Shown here in pieces: positions 7,908 through 17,277 of a stretch of 64,000 nt of DNA. The notes under the pieces were generated by a model. It did not search any database, was not told where the DNA came from, and saw only the letters and a list, made by a program, of their open reading frames with translations. Numbering within the stretch: position 1 is the stretch's first letter; every line of letters begins with the position of its first letter. Both the position numbers and the translations under genes were made by a program. Source of the stretch: Pseudoselenomonas ruminantium (GTDB lineage: Bacteria > Bacillota > Negativicutes > Selenomonadales > Selenomonadaceae); NCBI RefSeq assembly GCF_900113715.1, contig NZ_FOQK01000006.1, positions 71,733 to 135,732 of the forward strand. Reading direction: 5' to 3'.

Positions 7908-10523
7908 TTGAGCCAGCGTTTTGTGATTTTAGATGGCAGCAGTCTTATGTATCGTGCGTTTTATGCGCTGCCACCGCTAACAGATTCCCAAGGTGAGCCG
8001 ACCAATGCGATCTTTGGCTTCTCGAATATGCTGACCAAGCTATTGAGTGAGCTGGAGCCCGACGCACTGGTCATCGCCTTTGACAAGGGGAAAAAGACGT
8101 TCCGCACGGAACGTTACGCTGCGTACAAGGGAACGCGTGATAAGACGCCGGAAGAGCTCCTCGCCCAAATCCCGCTGCTGCATGAATTTGCAGCAGCTTT
8201 TGGCATTTCATTCATCGAAAAGGAGCGCTATGAGGCCGATGATATCATCGGTACGCTGGCAACGAAAGCAGCTGCGGCTGGTCATGATGTCATGGTGGTG
8301 ACGGGCGATAAGGATGCTTTGCAGCTTGTGCGGCCGAATCTGCGCGTCATGCTGACCAAAAAGGGAATATCAGAACTCAAGGCCTACGATGAGGCAGTCT
8401 TTACGGAGGAATACGGCTTTGAGCCGCTGCGCATGATTGACCTCAAAGGGCTTATGGGCGACACGTCCGATAATATCCCTGGCGTGCCCGGGGTCGGGCC
8501 GAAGACGGCAACCAAGCTGCTTATCGAGTATGGCACGCTGGAAAATGTTTTTGCACATATTGCGGATATTTCGGGTAAGAAACTAAAGGAGCGCCTGACG
8601 GAGAACCGCGAGCAGGCCATTTTGTCGAAGGAACTGGCTACCATCGAATTGCAGGTGCCAGAGCTGGAATTGCAGATGGACAGCTATGCCATTACGCCGG
8701 ATCATGCGCGGATGAAACAATTCTGCGACCGTTATGAGCTCAAGGCAGTTTGGAAGAATTTCACGAAAATCTATGGAGCCGAGGGCGATGGCTTGTTTGC
8801 AGGGATGGATATTCCCGAGACTGTTACGCTTGATTTGACCTATGACCGTTGGGAGAAAGAGCAGGCCGAAACTATGCTGGCGCAGGCGGAATCTTTGGCG
8901 GTCAGTGGTATCTTTACTGGCAAGGCGCCGTTTGAGCAGCTCGAAGGACTGGCCGTGGTGACAGCACCTGTCGGCAAAGCTGGTTTTGTGGCAGCGGACA
9001 CGCCGGCATTTTCGCTGGTCTTAGCCGCGATGGAGCAAAAGCCTGCTACGGTATTTGAACTCAAGCGCTACTATCATGCCGGTCTCAAGGCGGGAAACAA
9101 ATATTTTGATGTGAAGCTGGCGGCTTATTTGCTGCAGCCGGAACTGGCAAGATATGAGCTGGCCAATCTTTCCCATCAGTATTTTCCGGAGCAGTCTGTT
9201 CCCGAGCGATTTACTGATGAAACCGAGCAGGCGGTCTGGAATGCCAGGATACTTGGCATGTTGCAGGATAAACTCATGGCTGAGCTTACGTCGCTTGGCA
9301 TGAAGGACCTGTATGAAACGGTGGAATTGCCGCTGGTGGAAGTGCTGGCGGCTATGGAGCAGAATGGTGTCTATGTGAATCGTGCGCATCTCGAGCGCAA
9401 AGCCGCAGAGGTCGGCAGCAAGATCGCAGAAATCCAGCAGGACATCTATGCGCTGGCCGGGATGGAGTTCAACATCAATTCGCCCAAACAGCTGGGCGAA
9501 GTATTGTTCGAGCGCCTGGGGCTGCCGCCCACCAAGAAAACGAAGACGGGCTACTCGACGAATGCTGAGGTGTTAGAGTCGCTGCGGTTCCAGCATCCCA
9601 TCGTCGAGCAGATCCTGGCTTACCGCATGTGGACAAAATTGAAATCGACCTATCTGGACGGTATCGGCGAGCTTATCCATCCCGAGTCGGGCCGCGTCCA
9701 TACGAGCTTCAACCAGACGGTCACGGCGACGGGACGCCTGTCGAGCTCGGATCCGAACCTGCAGAATATCCCGGTACGCACCGAGGAGGGCAAGACAATC
9801 CGCGCCTTGTTTGAACCGGGCGCAGGCTATGACTGCCTGCTGTCGGCGGATTATTCGCAGATCGAGCTGCGCCTGCTCGCGCATATGTCCAAAGATGCCA
9901 GCTTCATCGATGCGTTCTGCCAGAATCAGGACATCCATGCGCGCACGGCAGCTGAAGTCTTTGATGTGCCGTTTACTGAGGTCACACCGGACTTGCGCCG
10001 TAAGGCCAAGGCCGTAAACTTTGGGATTGTCTACGGTATCAGCGACTATGGCCTGTCGCGTGATCTTCATATCCCGAAGAAAGAGGCGGCTGAGTATATC
10101 AAGAACTATTTCGCGCGTTATCCGGGGGTCAAGAAATTCCTCGATGATACGGTAGCTGAGGCCCATGAAACGGGCGGGGTCAAGACGCTTTATGGCCGCC
10201 GCCGCGAGTTGCCGGCCATAAAGAGCCGCAATTTCATGCAGCGTTCGTTGGCTGAACGCATGGCGATGAACACGCCAATCCAGGGAACGGCGGCCGATAT
10301 CATCAAGCTCGCGATGATAGATGCCTATAAACGCCTGCAGGCCGCCGGTGTCAAGAGCCGCATGCTGCTGCAGGTACACGATGAGCTTGTGCTGGAGACG
10401 ACACAGGAAGAACTTGAGCAGGTCAGTGCAATCCTCAAGGAATCAATGGAGCACGTCGCCGATCTTTCCGTGCCGCTCGTCATTGATATCCATAGCGGTA
10501 AAGATTGGGCGGAGGCGAAATGA
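7908..10523 (+). CDS. polA: DNA polymerase I
   Basis: An 871-residue repair polymerase. The N-terminal 5'-nuclease domain (about 1-290) has the helix-hairpin-helix GVPGVGPKTA. The polymerase domain carries motif A DYSQIELRL (about 648), motif B RRKAKAVNFGIVYG (about 697) and motif C QVHDELVLE (about 822). The middle 3'-5' exonuclease-like region lacks the DTE motif of proofreading enzymes, as in Bacillus and Thermus Pol I, so proofreading is probably lost. Translation starts at TTG 7908, 7 nt after AGGAGG. It leads the polA-mutM-coaE-transglycosylase-polC run. Confidence 0.97.
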   Translation: MSQRFVILDGSSLMYRAFYALPPLTDSQGEPTNAIFGFSNMLTKLLSELEPDALVIAFDKGKKTFRTERYAAYKGTRDKTPEELLAQIPLLHEFAAAFGISFIEKERYEADDIIGTLATKAAAAGHDVMVVTGDKDALQLVRPNLRVMLTKKGISELKAYDEAVFTEEYGFEPLRMIDLKGLMGDTSDNIPGVPGVGPKTATKLLIEYGTLENVFAHIADISGKKLKERLTENREQAILSKELATIELQVPELELQMDSYAITPDHARMKQFCDRYELKAVWKNFTKIYGAEGDGLFAGMDIPETVTLDLTYDRWEKEQAETMLAQAESLAVSGIFTGKAPFEQLEGLAVVTAPVGKAGFVAADTPAFSLVLAAMEQKPATVFELKRYYHAGLKAGNKYFDVKLAAYLLQPELARYELANLSHQYFPEQSVPERFTDETEQAVWNARILGMLQDKLMAELTSLGMKDLYETVELPLVEVLAAMEQNGVYVNRAHLERKAAEVGSKIAEIQQDIYALAGMEFNINSPKQLGEVLFERLGLPPTKKTKTGYSTNAEVLESLRFQHPIVEQILAYRMWTKLKSTYLDGIGELIHPESGRVHTSFNQTVTATGRLSSSDPNLQNIPVRTEEGKTIRALFEPGAGYDCLLSADYSQIELRLLAHMSKDASFIDAFCQNQDIHARTAAEVFDVPFTEVTPDLRRKAKAVNFGIVYGISDYGLSRDLHIPKKEAAEYIKNYFARYPGVKKFLDDTVAEAHETGGVKTLYGRRRELPAIKSRNFMQRSLAERMAMNTPIQGTAADIIKLAMIDAYKRLQAAGVKSRMLLQVHDELVLETTQEELEQVSAILKESMEHVADLSVPLVIDIHSGKDWAEAK

Positions 10524-10524
10524 C

Positions 10525-11352
10525 ATGCCAGAAATGCCTGAGGTAGAGATCATCCGCCGTTATCTGGATAAGCAGCTGACCGGTCAGCGCATCATGGGCG
10601 TGGACCTCCTGCTGCCGCGCCAGATCAAATGGCCGGAGCCGGAAGGGTACCGGGCGATGGCGATTGGCCGCACGATCGCCGGTATGAACCGCCGCGGCAA
10701 ATATCTGCTCATGGCGCTGGATAACGGCAGTGAGCTTGTCTTTCATCTGCGCATGACGGGACGGCTCGTCTATGAACCGGACGGCGTGAACCATGACAGC
10801 CATGCCCGCCTGCTGTTCCAGCTGGACGGTGGCGGACTGCTGGTCTATGGTGACACGCGCACGCTGGGGACGCTCTATGCGCTATCCCCTGGTGAGCGCT
10901 GGCGCATCCATGGCCTTGCGGAAATGGGGCCGGAGCCGCTCACCGGGGATTTTACGCCGGCGTATATCCAGCAGACGGCGAAAGGCCGCCGGACGGCGGT
11001 CAAATCGTTCCTGCTCAACCAGAAATACATCGGCGGCATTGGCAACATCTATGCCGATGAGGCCTTGTTCCTGGCCGGGATACATCCGCTGCGGCCTGTT
11101 GGCAGCTTGTCGGCGGCAGAGTGCCAACGACTGCATCAGTCGGTCAATACGGCCATCGCAGCAGGTATCCGCGACGGTGGAACGACTTTCCGGGATTATA
11201 AGAACGGTGAGGGCAAGCAGGGCAGCCATCAGGAACAGCTGTATGTCTATAACCGTCAAGGACAGCCATGCCGCCGGTGTGGCACAGAGATCGAGAAGAT
11301 GACCGTTGGCGGGCGGGGGACGCATTTATGCCCGCAATGCCAGCGGCCATAA
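10525..11352 (+). CDS. mutM: Formamidopyrimidine-DNA glycosylase
   Basis: A 275-residue base-excision repair enzyme that removes 8-oxoguanine and related lesions. The mature N-terminus PEMPEVE supplies the catalytic proline and glutamate once Met is removed. The C-terminal zinc finger is present (CRRCG ... CPQCQ). It begins one base after the polA stop, and GGAGG inside the polA end provides the ribosome binding site. Coupling to polA fits a shared repair role. Confidence 0.97.
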   Translation: MPEMPEVEIIRRYLDKQLTGQRIMGVDLLLPRQIKWPEPEGYRAMAIGRTIAGMNRRGKYLLMALDNGSELVFHLRMTGRLVYEPDGVNHDSHARLLFQLDGGGLLVYGDTRTLGTLYALSPGERWRIHGLAEMGPEPLTGDFTPAYIQQTAKGRRTAVKSFLLNQKYIGGIGNIYADEALFLAGIHPLRPVGSLSAAECQRLHQSVNTAIAAGIRDGGTTFRDYKNGEGKQGSHQEQLYVYNRQGQPCRRCGTEIEKMTVGGRGTHLCPQCQRP

Positions 11353-11376
11353 GGGATAGAAGGAATGGGGAGAACT

Positions 11377-11985
11377 ATGAAGGTAATCGGGCTGACAGGT
11401 GGCATTGCCAGCGGCAAAAGCACCGTTTCCCGGTATTTGCGTGAAAAGGGCGCAGCTATTCTCGATGCGGATGCAATCGCCCATGCACTGGCCGAACCAG
11501 GGGGCAGTCTCTATCAAGCGTATCGCAGGCATTTCGGGGCGGCGGTGCTGCAGGCTGATGGCCGGCTGGACCGCGCGGCCATCGGGAAGATTGTTTTTGC
11601 TCAGCCGGAGGAACGCGCCTGGATCGACCGGTCTGTACATCCGTTGATCCGGGCGGAAATCGAGCGGCAGCTTGCCGAGAAAAAAATACAAGATGTGCCG
11701 CTTATCGTGTTGGATGTTCCATTGCTCTTTGAGTCCGGATGGGATAAAATGACAGAAGAAAATTGTCTGGTCGACGTCAGCGAAGCTGTGCAGCTTGCAC
11801 GGCTGATACAGCGTGATGGCTATGATGAACAGGCGGCGCGCGCGCGCATTGCTGCACAGATGCCGCTGGCGGAAAAGCGGCGGCGCGCCGACCGCCTGAT
11901 CGATAATAATGGCGACTTGCCGGCGACCCTGCGGCAGGTTGACCTCCTATGGAAGGAGTGGACGCATGACGGATTTTCACAATAG
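11377..11985 (+). CDS. coaE: Dephospho-CoA kinase
   Basis: A 202-residue kinase for the last step of coenzyme A synthesis. The P-loop GLTGGIASGKST is at residues 5-16 and the DVPLLFESG segment is typical. The ATG at 11377 is preferred because GGGGAG lies at a sensible distance; an upstream in-frame ATG at 11365 would abut its own ribosome binding site. The 3' end overlaps the next gene by 20 bases. Location after polA-mutM is a common Firmicutes order. Confidence 0.95.
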   Translation: MKVIGLTGGIASGKSTVSRYLREKGAAILDADAIAHALAEPGGSLYQAYRRHFGAAVLQADGRLDRAAIGKIVFAQPEERAWIDRSVHPLIRAEIERQLAEKKIQDVPLIVLDVPLLFESGWDKMTEENCLVDVSEAVQLARLIQRDGYDEQAARARIAAQMPLAEKRRRADRLIDNNGDLPATLRQVDLLWKEWTHDGFSQ

Positions 11986-12580
11986 GGTCCGGCAGAGCAG
12001 GCAGATGCAGCATCGCCGCATGGTTGCCTGCTTTTGTGTCGCGTTGTTCATATTGGTGATGAGCCTCAGCGCCTACCTCATCCTGCAGTTCGAGCCTGTG
12101 CAGCGCAGCTATTTTTATGTGTATCCTTATCATGATACCGTGATGAAATATGCGTCGATGTACCGGGTGGACAGCAATCTGGCGGCAGCGGTCATCAAGA
12201 AGGAGAGCAAGTTCAAGCGCGATGTGCATTCACACCGCGGGGCGGTTGGGCTCATGCAGATCATGCCTGATACGGCCAAATGGATATCGACGCAGCTCGG
12301 CGATACGGGCTACTCAGAGGAGGGGCTCCATGAGCCGGACCGCAATATCCGTTATGGTACCTGGTATCTGGCCACCCTGCAGAAGGAATTCCATGGCAAT
12401 GATGTGCTGGCGCTGGCGGCATATAACGCAGGGCGCGGCAACGTGCAGGAATGGATGAAGGAGAACGACTGGTCCTATGATTTTGCGGATATCGAAGCGA
12501 TTCCGTTCAAGGAGACGCGCGAATACGTCCGTCAGGTCCTGGCTGACCAGAAGAAATACCGGGAGCTCTATCCCGAGTAA
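11966..12580 (+). CDS. Membrane-anchored lytic transglycosylase (SLT, GH23)
   Basis: A 204-residue protein with one N-terminal membrane segment (about residues 24-42) and a periplasmic SLT domain. The catalytic glutamate is in AAVIKKESKF (about residue 79), followed by the family motifs GLMQIMP and AAYNAGRGNV. These enzymes cleave peptidoglycan glycan strands to 1,6-anhydro-muropeptides. The start at 11966 follows GGAAGGAG inside coaE. Co-transcription with coaE and polA is a conserved neighbourhood rather than a functional pathway. Confidence 0.93.
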   Translation: MTDFHNRVRQSRQMQHRRMVACFCVALFILVMSLSAYLILQFEPVQRSYFYVYPYHDTVMKYASMYRVDSNLAAAVIKKESKFKRDVHSHRGAVGLMQIMPDTAKWISTQLGDTGYSEEGLHEPDRNIRYGTWYLATLQKEFHGNDVLALAAYNAGRGNVQEWMKENDWSYDFADIEAIPFKETREYVRQVLADQKKYRELYPE

Positions 12581-12610
12581 ACAGCGTGTAGTTTGAGGGA
12601 GTTTGGCAGC

Positions 12611-15600
12611 ATGCAGAAGTATCGGATCGTACCGAAACAAGAGAATATGTTCTGGCAGCTGGTTCAGGGAATGTCACTCGATGAGGGGCAGAAGGAACTG
12701 ATGAAGGCGGCGACCATCCGGCATGTGGAGGTCTGCACGAAGCGGAGTAGCTGGGAGATCGCCCTGACAAGCCAGACGCTTATCCCCGATGCGCTGCTGC
12801 AGGAGGCGGCTGCCCAGATACGGCGCAAGTGCCAGCTCGAAAGTGTCGTCTTCTATCAGGATGTCATCAATATCGAGGACGGCATCCAGCAGATCTGGCC
12901 CAAGCTCGTGACTGTGGTCTCTGAGGGCAATCCGACGGTGTTCCAGCTGCTCAAGCGCTCCAAGTACAGCGTTGATGGCAGCAAGCTCGTCATCGACGTG
13001 CCTGGCGAGCTCGGCGGCGAGATCATGCGCGCCCATTCGGTCACGCAGCTCATGAGCCGTGCCATCAAGCAGCTGCTCGGCTATCGCTGCCCTGTTGAGT
13101 GCAATGCCAGCGATGAGGTGCTGCAGAACCTGGAGGTGGACGACAGCTTCAATACGCCCGAATACCTGGCGGCCTGCCAGAAAGAGCGCGTGGCTGAGAC
13201 GCGGGCGGCAGCCCCGAAGGCCGCGCCGGCGGCGAAACGTGCGCCCAGCCCGGTACCGAAGGCAGCGGACAAGCCGCAGCTGCCCAAGCATCATGATGAC
13301 TTTGACAAGCCGGTCGTGGTGCAGGGCGCAGGCAATCTGATCTTCGGCCGCGGCGTCATGGGCGAGCGCAAGCTCATCGACGAGCTCGATGGTGAGGCGA
13401 AGAATGTCATCCTCGAGGGCTTTATCGGCGAGGGCGCTGGCTCCGGCCTCAAGACCATCGAGTTCAAGACGGGCACGAAGCTGCTCACGTTCTGCCTGGC
13501 TGATGAGTCCAACGGCATTGCCTGCAAAAAGTTCTTCAAGCCAAAGCGCGGCAAGAACGGCCCTGAGGAGGACTACGACGAGATCATCGGCCAGCTCAAA
13601 GAGGGCATGGAAGTGCGCGTGCGCGGTTCGGTTCGCTTTGATACCTATATGAACGAGTATGTACTGTTCATCGATGCGATGGCCAAGAAGGAGAAGCAGC
13701 AGCGCGAGGACACGGCCGAGGTCAAGCGCGTCGAGCTGCATGCCCATACCACGATGAGCGCAATGGATGCTGTCGTTTCGGTCAAGGACCTCATCAAGAC
13801 GGCAGGGCGCTGGGGATGGCCGGCTATTGCCATCACGGACCACGGCGTCGTGCAGGCCTACCCGGATGCGGCCAAGGCCGCCAAGGATGCCGGCATCAAG
13901 GTCATCTATGGCATGGAGGGCTATCTGACCGGTGATGACTATGAGCAGAAGCGGGCCAACCATATCATCTTCCTCGCGAAGAATCCCAATGGCTTGCGCA
14001 ATCTCTATCAGATGGTTTCGCTGGCGCATGTCAAGTACTATCATCGTCAGCCGCGCCTGCCCAAGAAGATTGTCCAGGAGTACCGCGAGGGCATCCTGAT
14101 CGGTTCGGCCTGCGAGGCCGGCGAGCTCATCCGCGCCATCGTCGAGGGCCAGTCGGATGAGGAGCTTATCGAGATCGCGAAGTTCTACGATTATCTGGAA
14201 ATCCAGCCAATCCACAACAACGACTTCTTGAAGCGCAGCGATAAGTTCCCCGACATCACCACGGATCAGGATCTTATCGATATCAACCTCAAGGTAGCAG
14301 AGCTGGCGCAGAAGCTCGGCAAGATGCTCGTCGCGACCTGCGATGTGCATTTCCTGAACCCCGAGGACAGCATTTATCGTGCTATCCTGATGAAGGGCAA
14401 GGGCTTTGATGATGCTGAACTGCAGCCGCCGCTCTACCTGCGCACGACGGAGGAGATGCTTCAGGAATTCGACTATCTCGGCGAGGAGCTGGCCTATGAG
14501 GCTGTCGTCACGAATCCGCGCAAGATCAACGAGATGATCGAGTCCTTCAAGCCGATTCCGGATGATCTCTATTCGCCAATGATCCCGGGTGCTGACGATG
14601 AGATCCGCACGATGTCCTATAACCGGGCCAAGGCCATGTATGGCGAGAACCTGCCCGAGATCGTCGAGGCGAGACTGCAGCAGGAGCTGAAGCCGATCAT
14701 CGGCCATGGCTTCTCGGTTCTGTATCTTATCTCCCAGCGTCTCGTCAAGAAATCCAACGACGACGGCTATCTGGTCGGCTCCCGTGGTTCGGTCGGCTCG
14801 TCCTTCATCGCGACGATGACGGGCATCACCGAGGTAAATCCGCTGCCGCCGCATTGGCGCTGCCCGCACTGCCAGTACAGCAAGTTCATTACCGATGGTT
14901 CCTATGGTTGCGGCTATGACCTGCCGGACATGACCTGTCCGGTCTGCGGCGAGCCGCTCATCAAGGACGGCCATGATATCCCCTTTGCCGTCTTCCTCGG
15001 TTTCGATGGTGATAAGGTCCCGGATATCGATCTGAACTTCTCGGGTACCTATCAGCCAGTCGCACATAAGTATACCGAGGTGCTCTTCGGCAAGGACAAC
15101 GTCTACCGCGCAGGTTCCATCCAGACTGTTGCCGATAAGACGGCCTTTGGCTATGTCAAGAAGTTCTTCGAGGAAAAGGGCGTCAAGAAGCATATCTCCT
15201 ATATCGACAGGCTTGCCCATGGCTGCATGGGCGTCAAGTCGACGACGGGCCAGCATCCGGCCGGCATCATGGTTGTGCCGCGCAACATGGATGTGCATTT
15301 CTTCACGCCGATCCAGCATCCGGCCAACGATATGAATTGCGGCACGATCACGACCCACTTCGACTATCATTCGATAAGCAGCCGTCTGGTCAAGCTCGAT
15401 ATCCTCGGCCACGATGATCCGACGGTCATCAAGATGCTTGAAGACCTCACCTGCCGTGACCCGAAGACGATACCCTTTGACGATAAGGCCACGATGTCGC
15501 TGTTCAATTCGACGGTGGCCTTGGGACTTTCGCCGGAAGAGCTTGGGGCGACTTCGGGTACCTTTGGCATCCCCGAGTTCCGCACGCCGTTCACGCGGCA

Positions 15601-16450
15601 GATGATTGACGATACGAATCCGGACGTGTTCTCGGATCTCGTGCGCATATCGGGGTTCTCGCATGGTACCGACGTTTGGCTCGGCAATGCCCAGGACCTT
15701 ATCCGCAGCGGGCAGTGCACCATCAAGAACGCTATCTCGGCGCGTGATGATATCATGATGTATTTGATCCACAACGGCATCGATCCGCTGCTCTCCTTCA
15801 AGACGATGGAGAAAGTCCGTAAGGGCAAGGGGATAGCCGATGATGTGGTCGAGATCCTGCGTAAGGGCGGTATCCCCGAATGGTATATCGAGTCATGCCA
15901 GAAGATCAAGTATCTGTTCCCGCGCGCCCATGCGACGGCTTACGTCATGATGGCGTACCGCATCGCTTTCTGCAAGGTGCATTACCCGCTGGCCTATTAT
16001 GCTGCGTATTTCTCAATCCGCGCGGCTGAGTTCGATGCCAATGTCATCGCGCGTGGCAAGGACTATGTCGGCGAGCAGATCCATCAGCTGGAGCTGGCGG
16101 CCAAGGAGAAGAAGCTCGATGCCAAGCAGAACGCGACGCTCATCGTCCTCCAGCTGGCCTGGGAGATGTATCTGCGCGGCTATAGCTGCGAGTATGTGGA
16201 TATCTACGAGTCGGATGCGGAGAAATTCGTCATCCACGAGAAATCGCTGCTGCCACCGATCGCCAGCCTCAGCGGCATGGGCACGAAGGCGGCCCAGAGC
16301 ATCGTTGAGGCGCGCAAGGATGGCGAGTTCACGAGCATCGAGGACATGCGCCGCCGCACGGGCATCTCGAAGACTAACATCGAGATCCTGCGGGAACATG
16401 GCTGCCTTGAGGGCATGGGCGAAAGCGATCAGATCGCGCTGTTCAGTTGA
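12611..16450 (+). CDS. polC: DNA polymerase III alpha subunit, PolC type, without exonuclease domain
   Basis: A 1279-residue replicative polymerase. Order: N-terminal domain (1-200), an Ala/Pro-rich linker near 205, an OB domain, PHP domain with HAHTTMSAMDA (about 376), polymerase core with PDIDLNFSG (about 802), a zinc-binding CPHC...CPVC segment (about 750-780) and C-terminal helix-hairpin-helix repeats. In Bacillus PolC (about 1440 residues) a 3'-5' exonuclease is inserted in the PHP domain. Here GMEGYL (about 434) runs within some 15 residues into HIIFLAKN, so that domain is absent. ATG 12611 has GAGGGA upstream; TTG 12593 is the alternative. Confidence 0.95.
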   Translation: MQKYRIVPKQENMFWQLVQGMSLDEGQKELMKAATIRHVEVCTKRSSWEIALTSQTLIPDALLQEAAAQIRRKCQLESVVFYQDVINIEDGIQQIWPKLVTVVSEGNPTVFQLLKRSKYSVDGSKLVIDVPGELGGEIMRAHSVTQLMSRAIKQLLGYRCPVECNASDEVLQNLEVDDSFNTPEYLAACQKERVAETRAAAPKAAPAAKRAPSPVPKAADKPQLPKHHDDFDKPVVVQGAGNLIFGRGVMGERKLIDELDGEAKNVILEGFIGEGAGSGLKTIEFKTGTKLLTFCLADESNGIACKKFFKPKRGKNGPEEDYDEIIGQLKEGMEVRVRGSVRFDTYMNEYVLFIDAMAKKEKQQREDTAEVKRVELHAHTTMSAMDAVVSVKDLIKTAGRWGWPAIAITDHGVVQAYPDAAKAAKDAGIKVIYGMEGYLTGDDYEQKRANHIIFLAKNPNGLRNLYQMVSLAHVKYYHRQPRLPKKIVQEYREGILIGSACEAGELIRAIVEGQSDEELIEIAKFYDYLEIQPIHNNDFLKRSDKFPDITTDQDLIDINLKVAELAQKLGKMLVATCDVHFLNPEDSIYRAILMKGKGFDDAELQPPLYLRTTEEMLQEFDYLGEELAYEAVVTNPRKINEMIESFKPIPDDLYSPMIPGADDEIRTMSYNRAKAMYGENLPEIVEARLQQELKPIIGHGFSVLYLISQRLVKKSNDDGYLVGSRGSVGSSFIATMTGITEVNPLPPHWRCPHCQYSKFITDGSYGCGYDLPDMTCPVCGEPLIKDGHDIPFAVFLGFDGDKVPDIDLNFSGTYQPVAHKYTEVLFGKDNVYRAGSIQTVADKTAFGYVKKFFEEKGVKKHISYIDRLAHGCMGVKSTTGQHPAGIMVVPRNMDVHFFTPIQHPANDMNCGTITTHFDYHSISSRLVKLDILGHDDPTVIKMLEDLTCRDPKTIPFDDKATMSLFNSTVALGLSPEELGATSGTFGIPEFRTPFTRQMIDDTNPDVFSDLVRISGFSHGTDVWLGNAQDLIRSGQCTIKNAISARDDIMMYLIHNGIDPLLSFKTMEKVRKGKGIADDVVEILRKGGIPEWYIESCQKIKYLFPRAHATAYVMMAYRIAFCKVHYPLAYYAAYFSIRAAEFDANVIARGKDYVGEQIHQLELAAKEKKLDAKQNATLIVLQLAWEMYLRGYSCEYVDIYESDAEKFVIHEKSLLPPIASLSGMGTKAAQSIVEARKDGEFTSIEDMRRRTGISKTNIEILREHGCLEGMGESDQIALFS

Positions 16451-16492
16451 AGCAAAGTAGTTATCTAGGATAAAAGGAAGTCAGAGTACCCC

Positions 16493-17269
16493 ATGGAAAA
16501 GAAGTTTGATATCAACGAAGAAGGTTATAGCATCCGCTGCAAGCTGTTCGTGCGTGACAGCGACAAGACCACGCGGACGTTCGAGAATGTCGCCATCATC
16601 ACGCATGGTTTCGGCAGCCACAAGGACACCGCGGGTACGGCAAATTTCGGTGAGCATCTTGTCGCCAAGTACAAGGGCTATGCGGCCATTGCCTTTGATT
16701 GGCCCTGCCACGGCGAGGATGCGCGCAAGAAGCTTTCGGTGACCGAATGCCTGACGTACCTGCGGCTCGTGACGGCTTATGCCCGGCAGGAGCTGCAGGC
16801 AAAACATGTCTACAACTATTCGACGAGCTTTGGCGCATATCTGACGTTGCGCTATATCCGTGAGCAGGAGAATCCCTTCACGAAGATAGCGCTGCGCAGC
16901 CCGGCTGTCACGATGCTGGACTCGATGTGCAATCATATCAGCGAGGCTGACCGGTCAAAACTTGCCAAGGGCAAGGAGATACAGGTGGGATTTGAGCGCA
17001 AGATGAAACTCGACCAGAGCTTTCTCGATGATCTGGCGGCCTTTGATGTCATGGAGCAGGAGTATTTCGATTTTGCCGATGCAATGCGGATCATCCATGG
17101 GACCAAGGACGAGATGATTCCGTTTGCAAAGTCCCAGGAGTTTGCCGAGAACAATGTCATCGAGTTCGTGCCTGTCGAAGGGGCGAACCATCCCTTCCAG
17201 AACCAGAACCACATGGCGCTGGCTATCAGCCAGATCGTGGATTTTTTCAAGTGCGATAAGGAGGAATGA
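16493..17269 (+). CDS. Alpha/beta hydrolase
   Basis: A 258-residue soluble alpha/beta-hydrolase-fold protein. The oxyanion-region motif HGFGSHKDT is near residue 40, the nucleophile elbow appears as STSFG (a variant of GxSxG), and a C-terminal histidine lies in EGANHPF. It resembles YqiA/FrsA-like and serine aminopeptidase-like proteins, but the substrate cannot be read from sequence. Its stop overlaps or abuts the downstream threonine exporter start, so the two are probably co-expressed. Confidence 0.85.
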   Translation: MEKKFDINEEGYSIRCKLFVRDSDKTTRTFENVAIITHGFGSHKDTAGTANFGEHLVAKYKGYAAIAFDWPCHGEDARKKLSVTECLTYLRLVTAYARQELQAKHVYNYSTSFGAYLTLRYIREQENPFTKIALRSPAVTMLDSMCNHISEADRSKLAKGKEIQVGFERKMKLDQSFLDDLAAFDVMEQEYFDFADAMRIIHGTKDEMIPFAKSQEFAENNVIEFVPVEGANHPFQNQNHMALAISQIVDFFKCDKEE

Positions 17270-17277
17270 GCCAAAGC

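Noticed and set aside
9573..10379. A 268-codon minus-strand frame opposite polA
   Set aside because: Covers the polymerase catalytic motifs on the other strand; no ribosome site or family.
12674..15772. A 1032-codon open frame on the minus strand opposite polC
   Set aside because: Antisense shadow of polC; the composition is an artefact of third-position bias and no motif is present.
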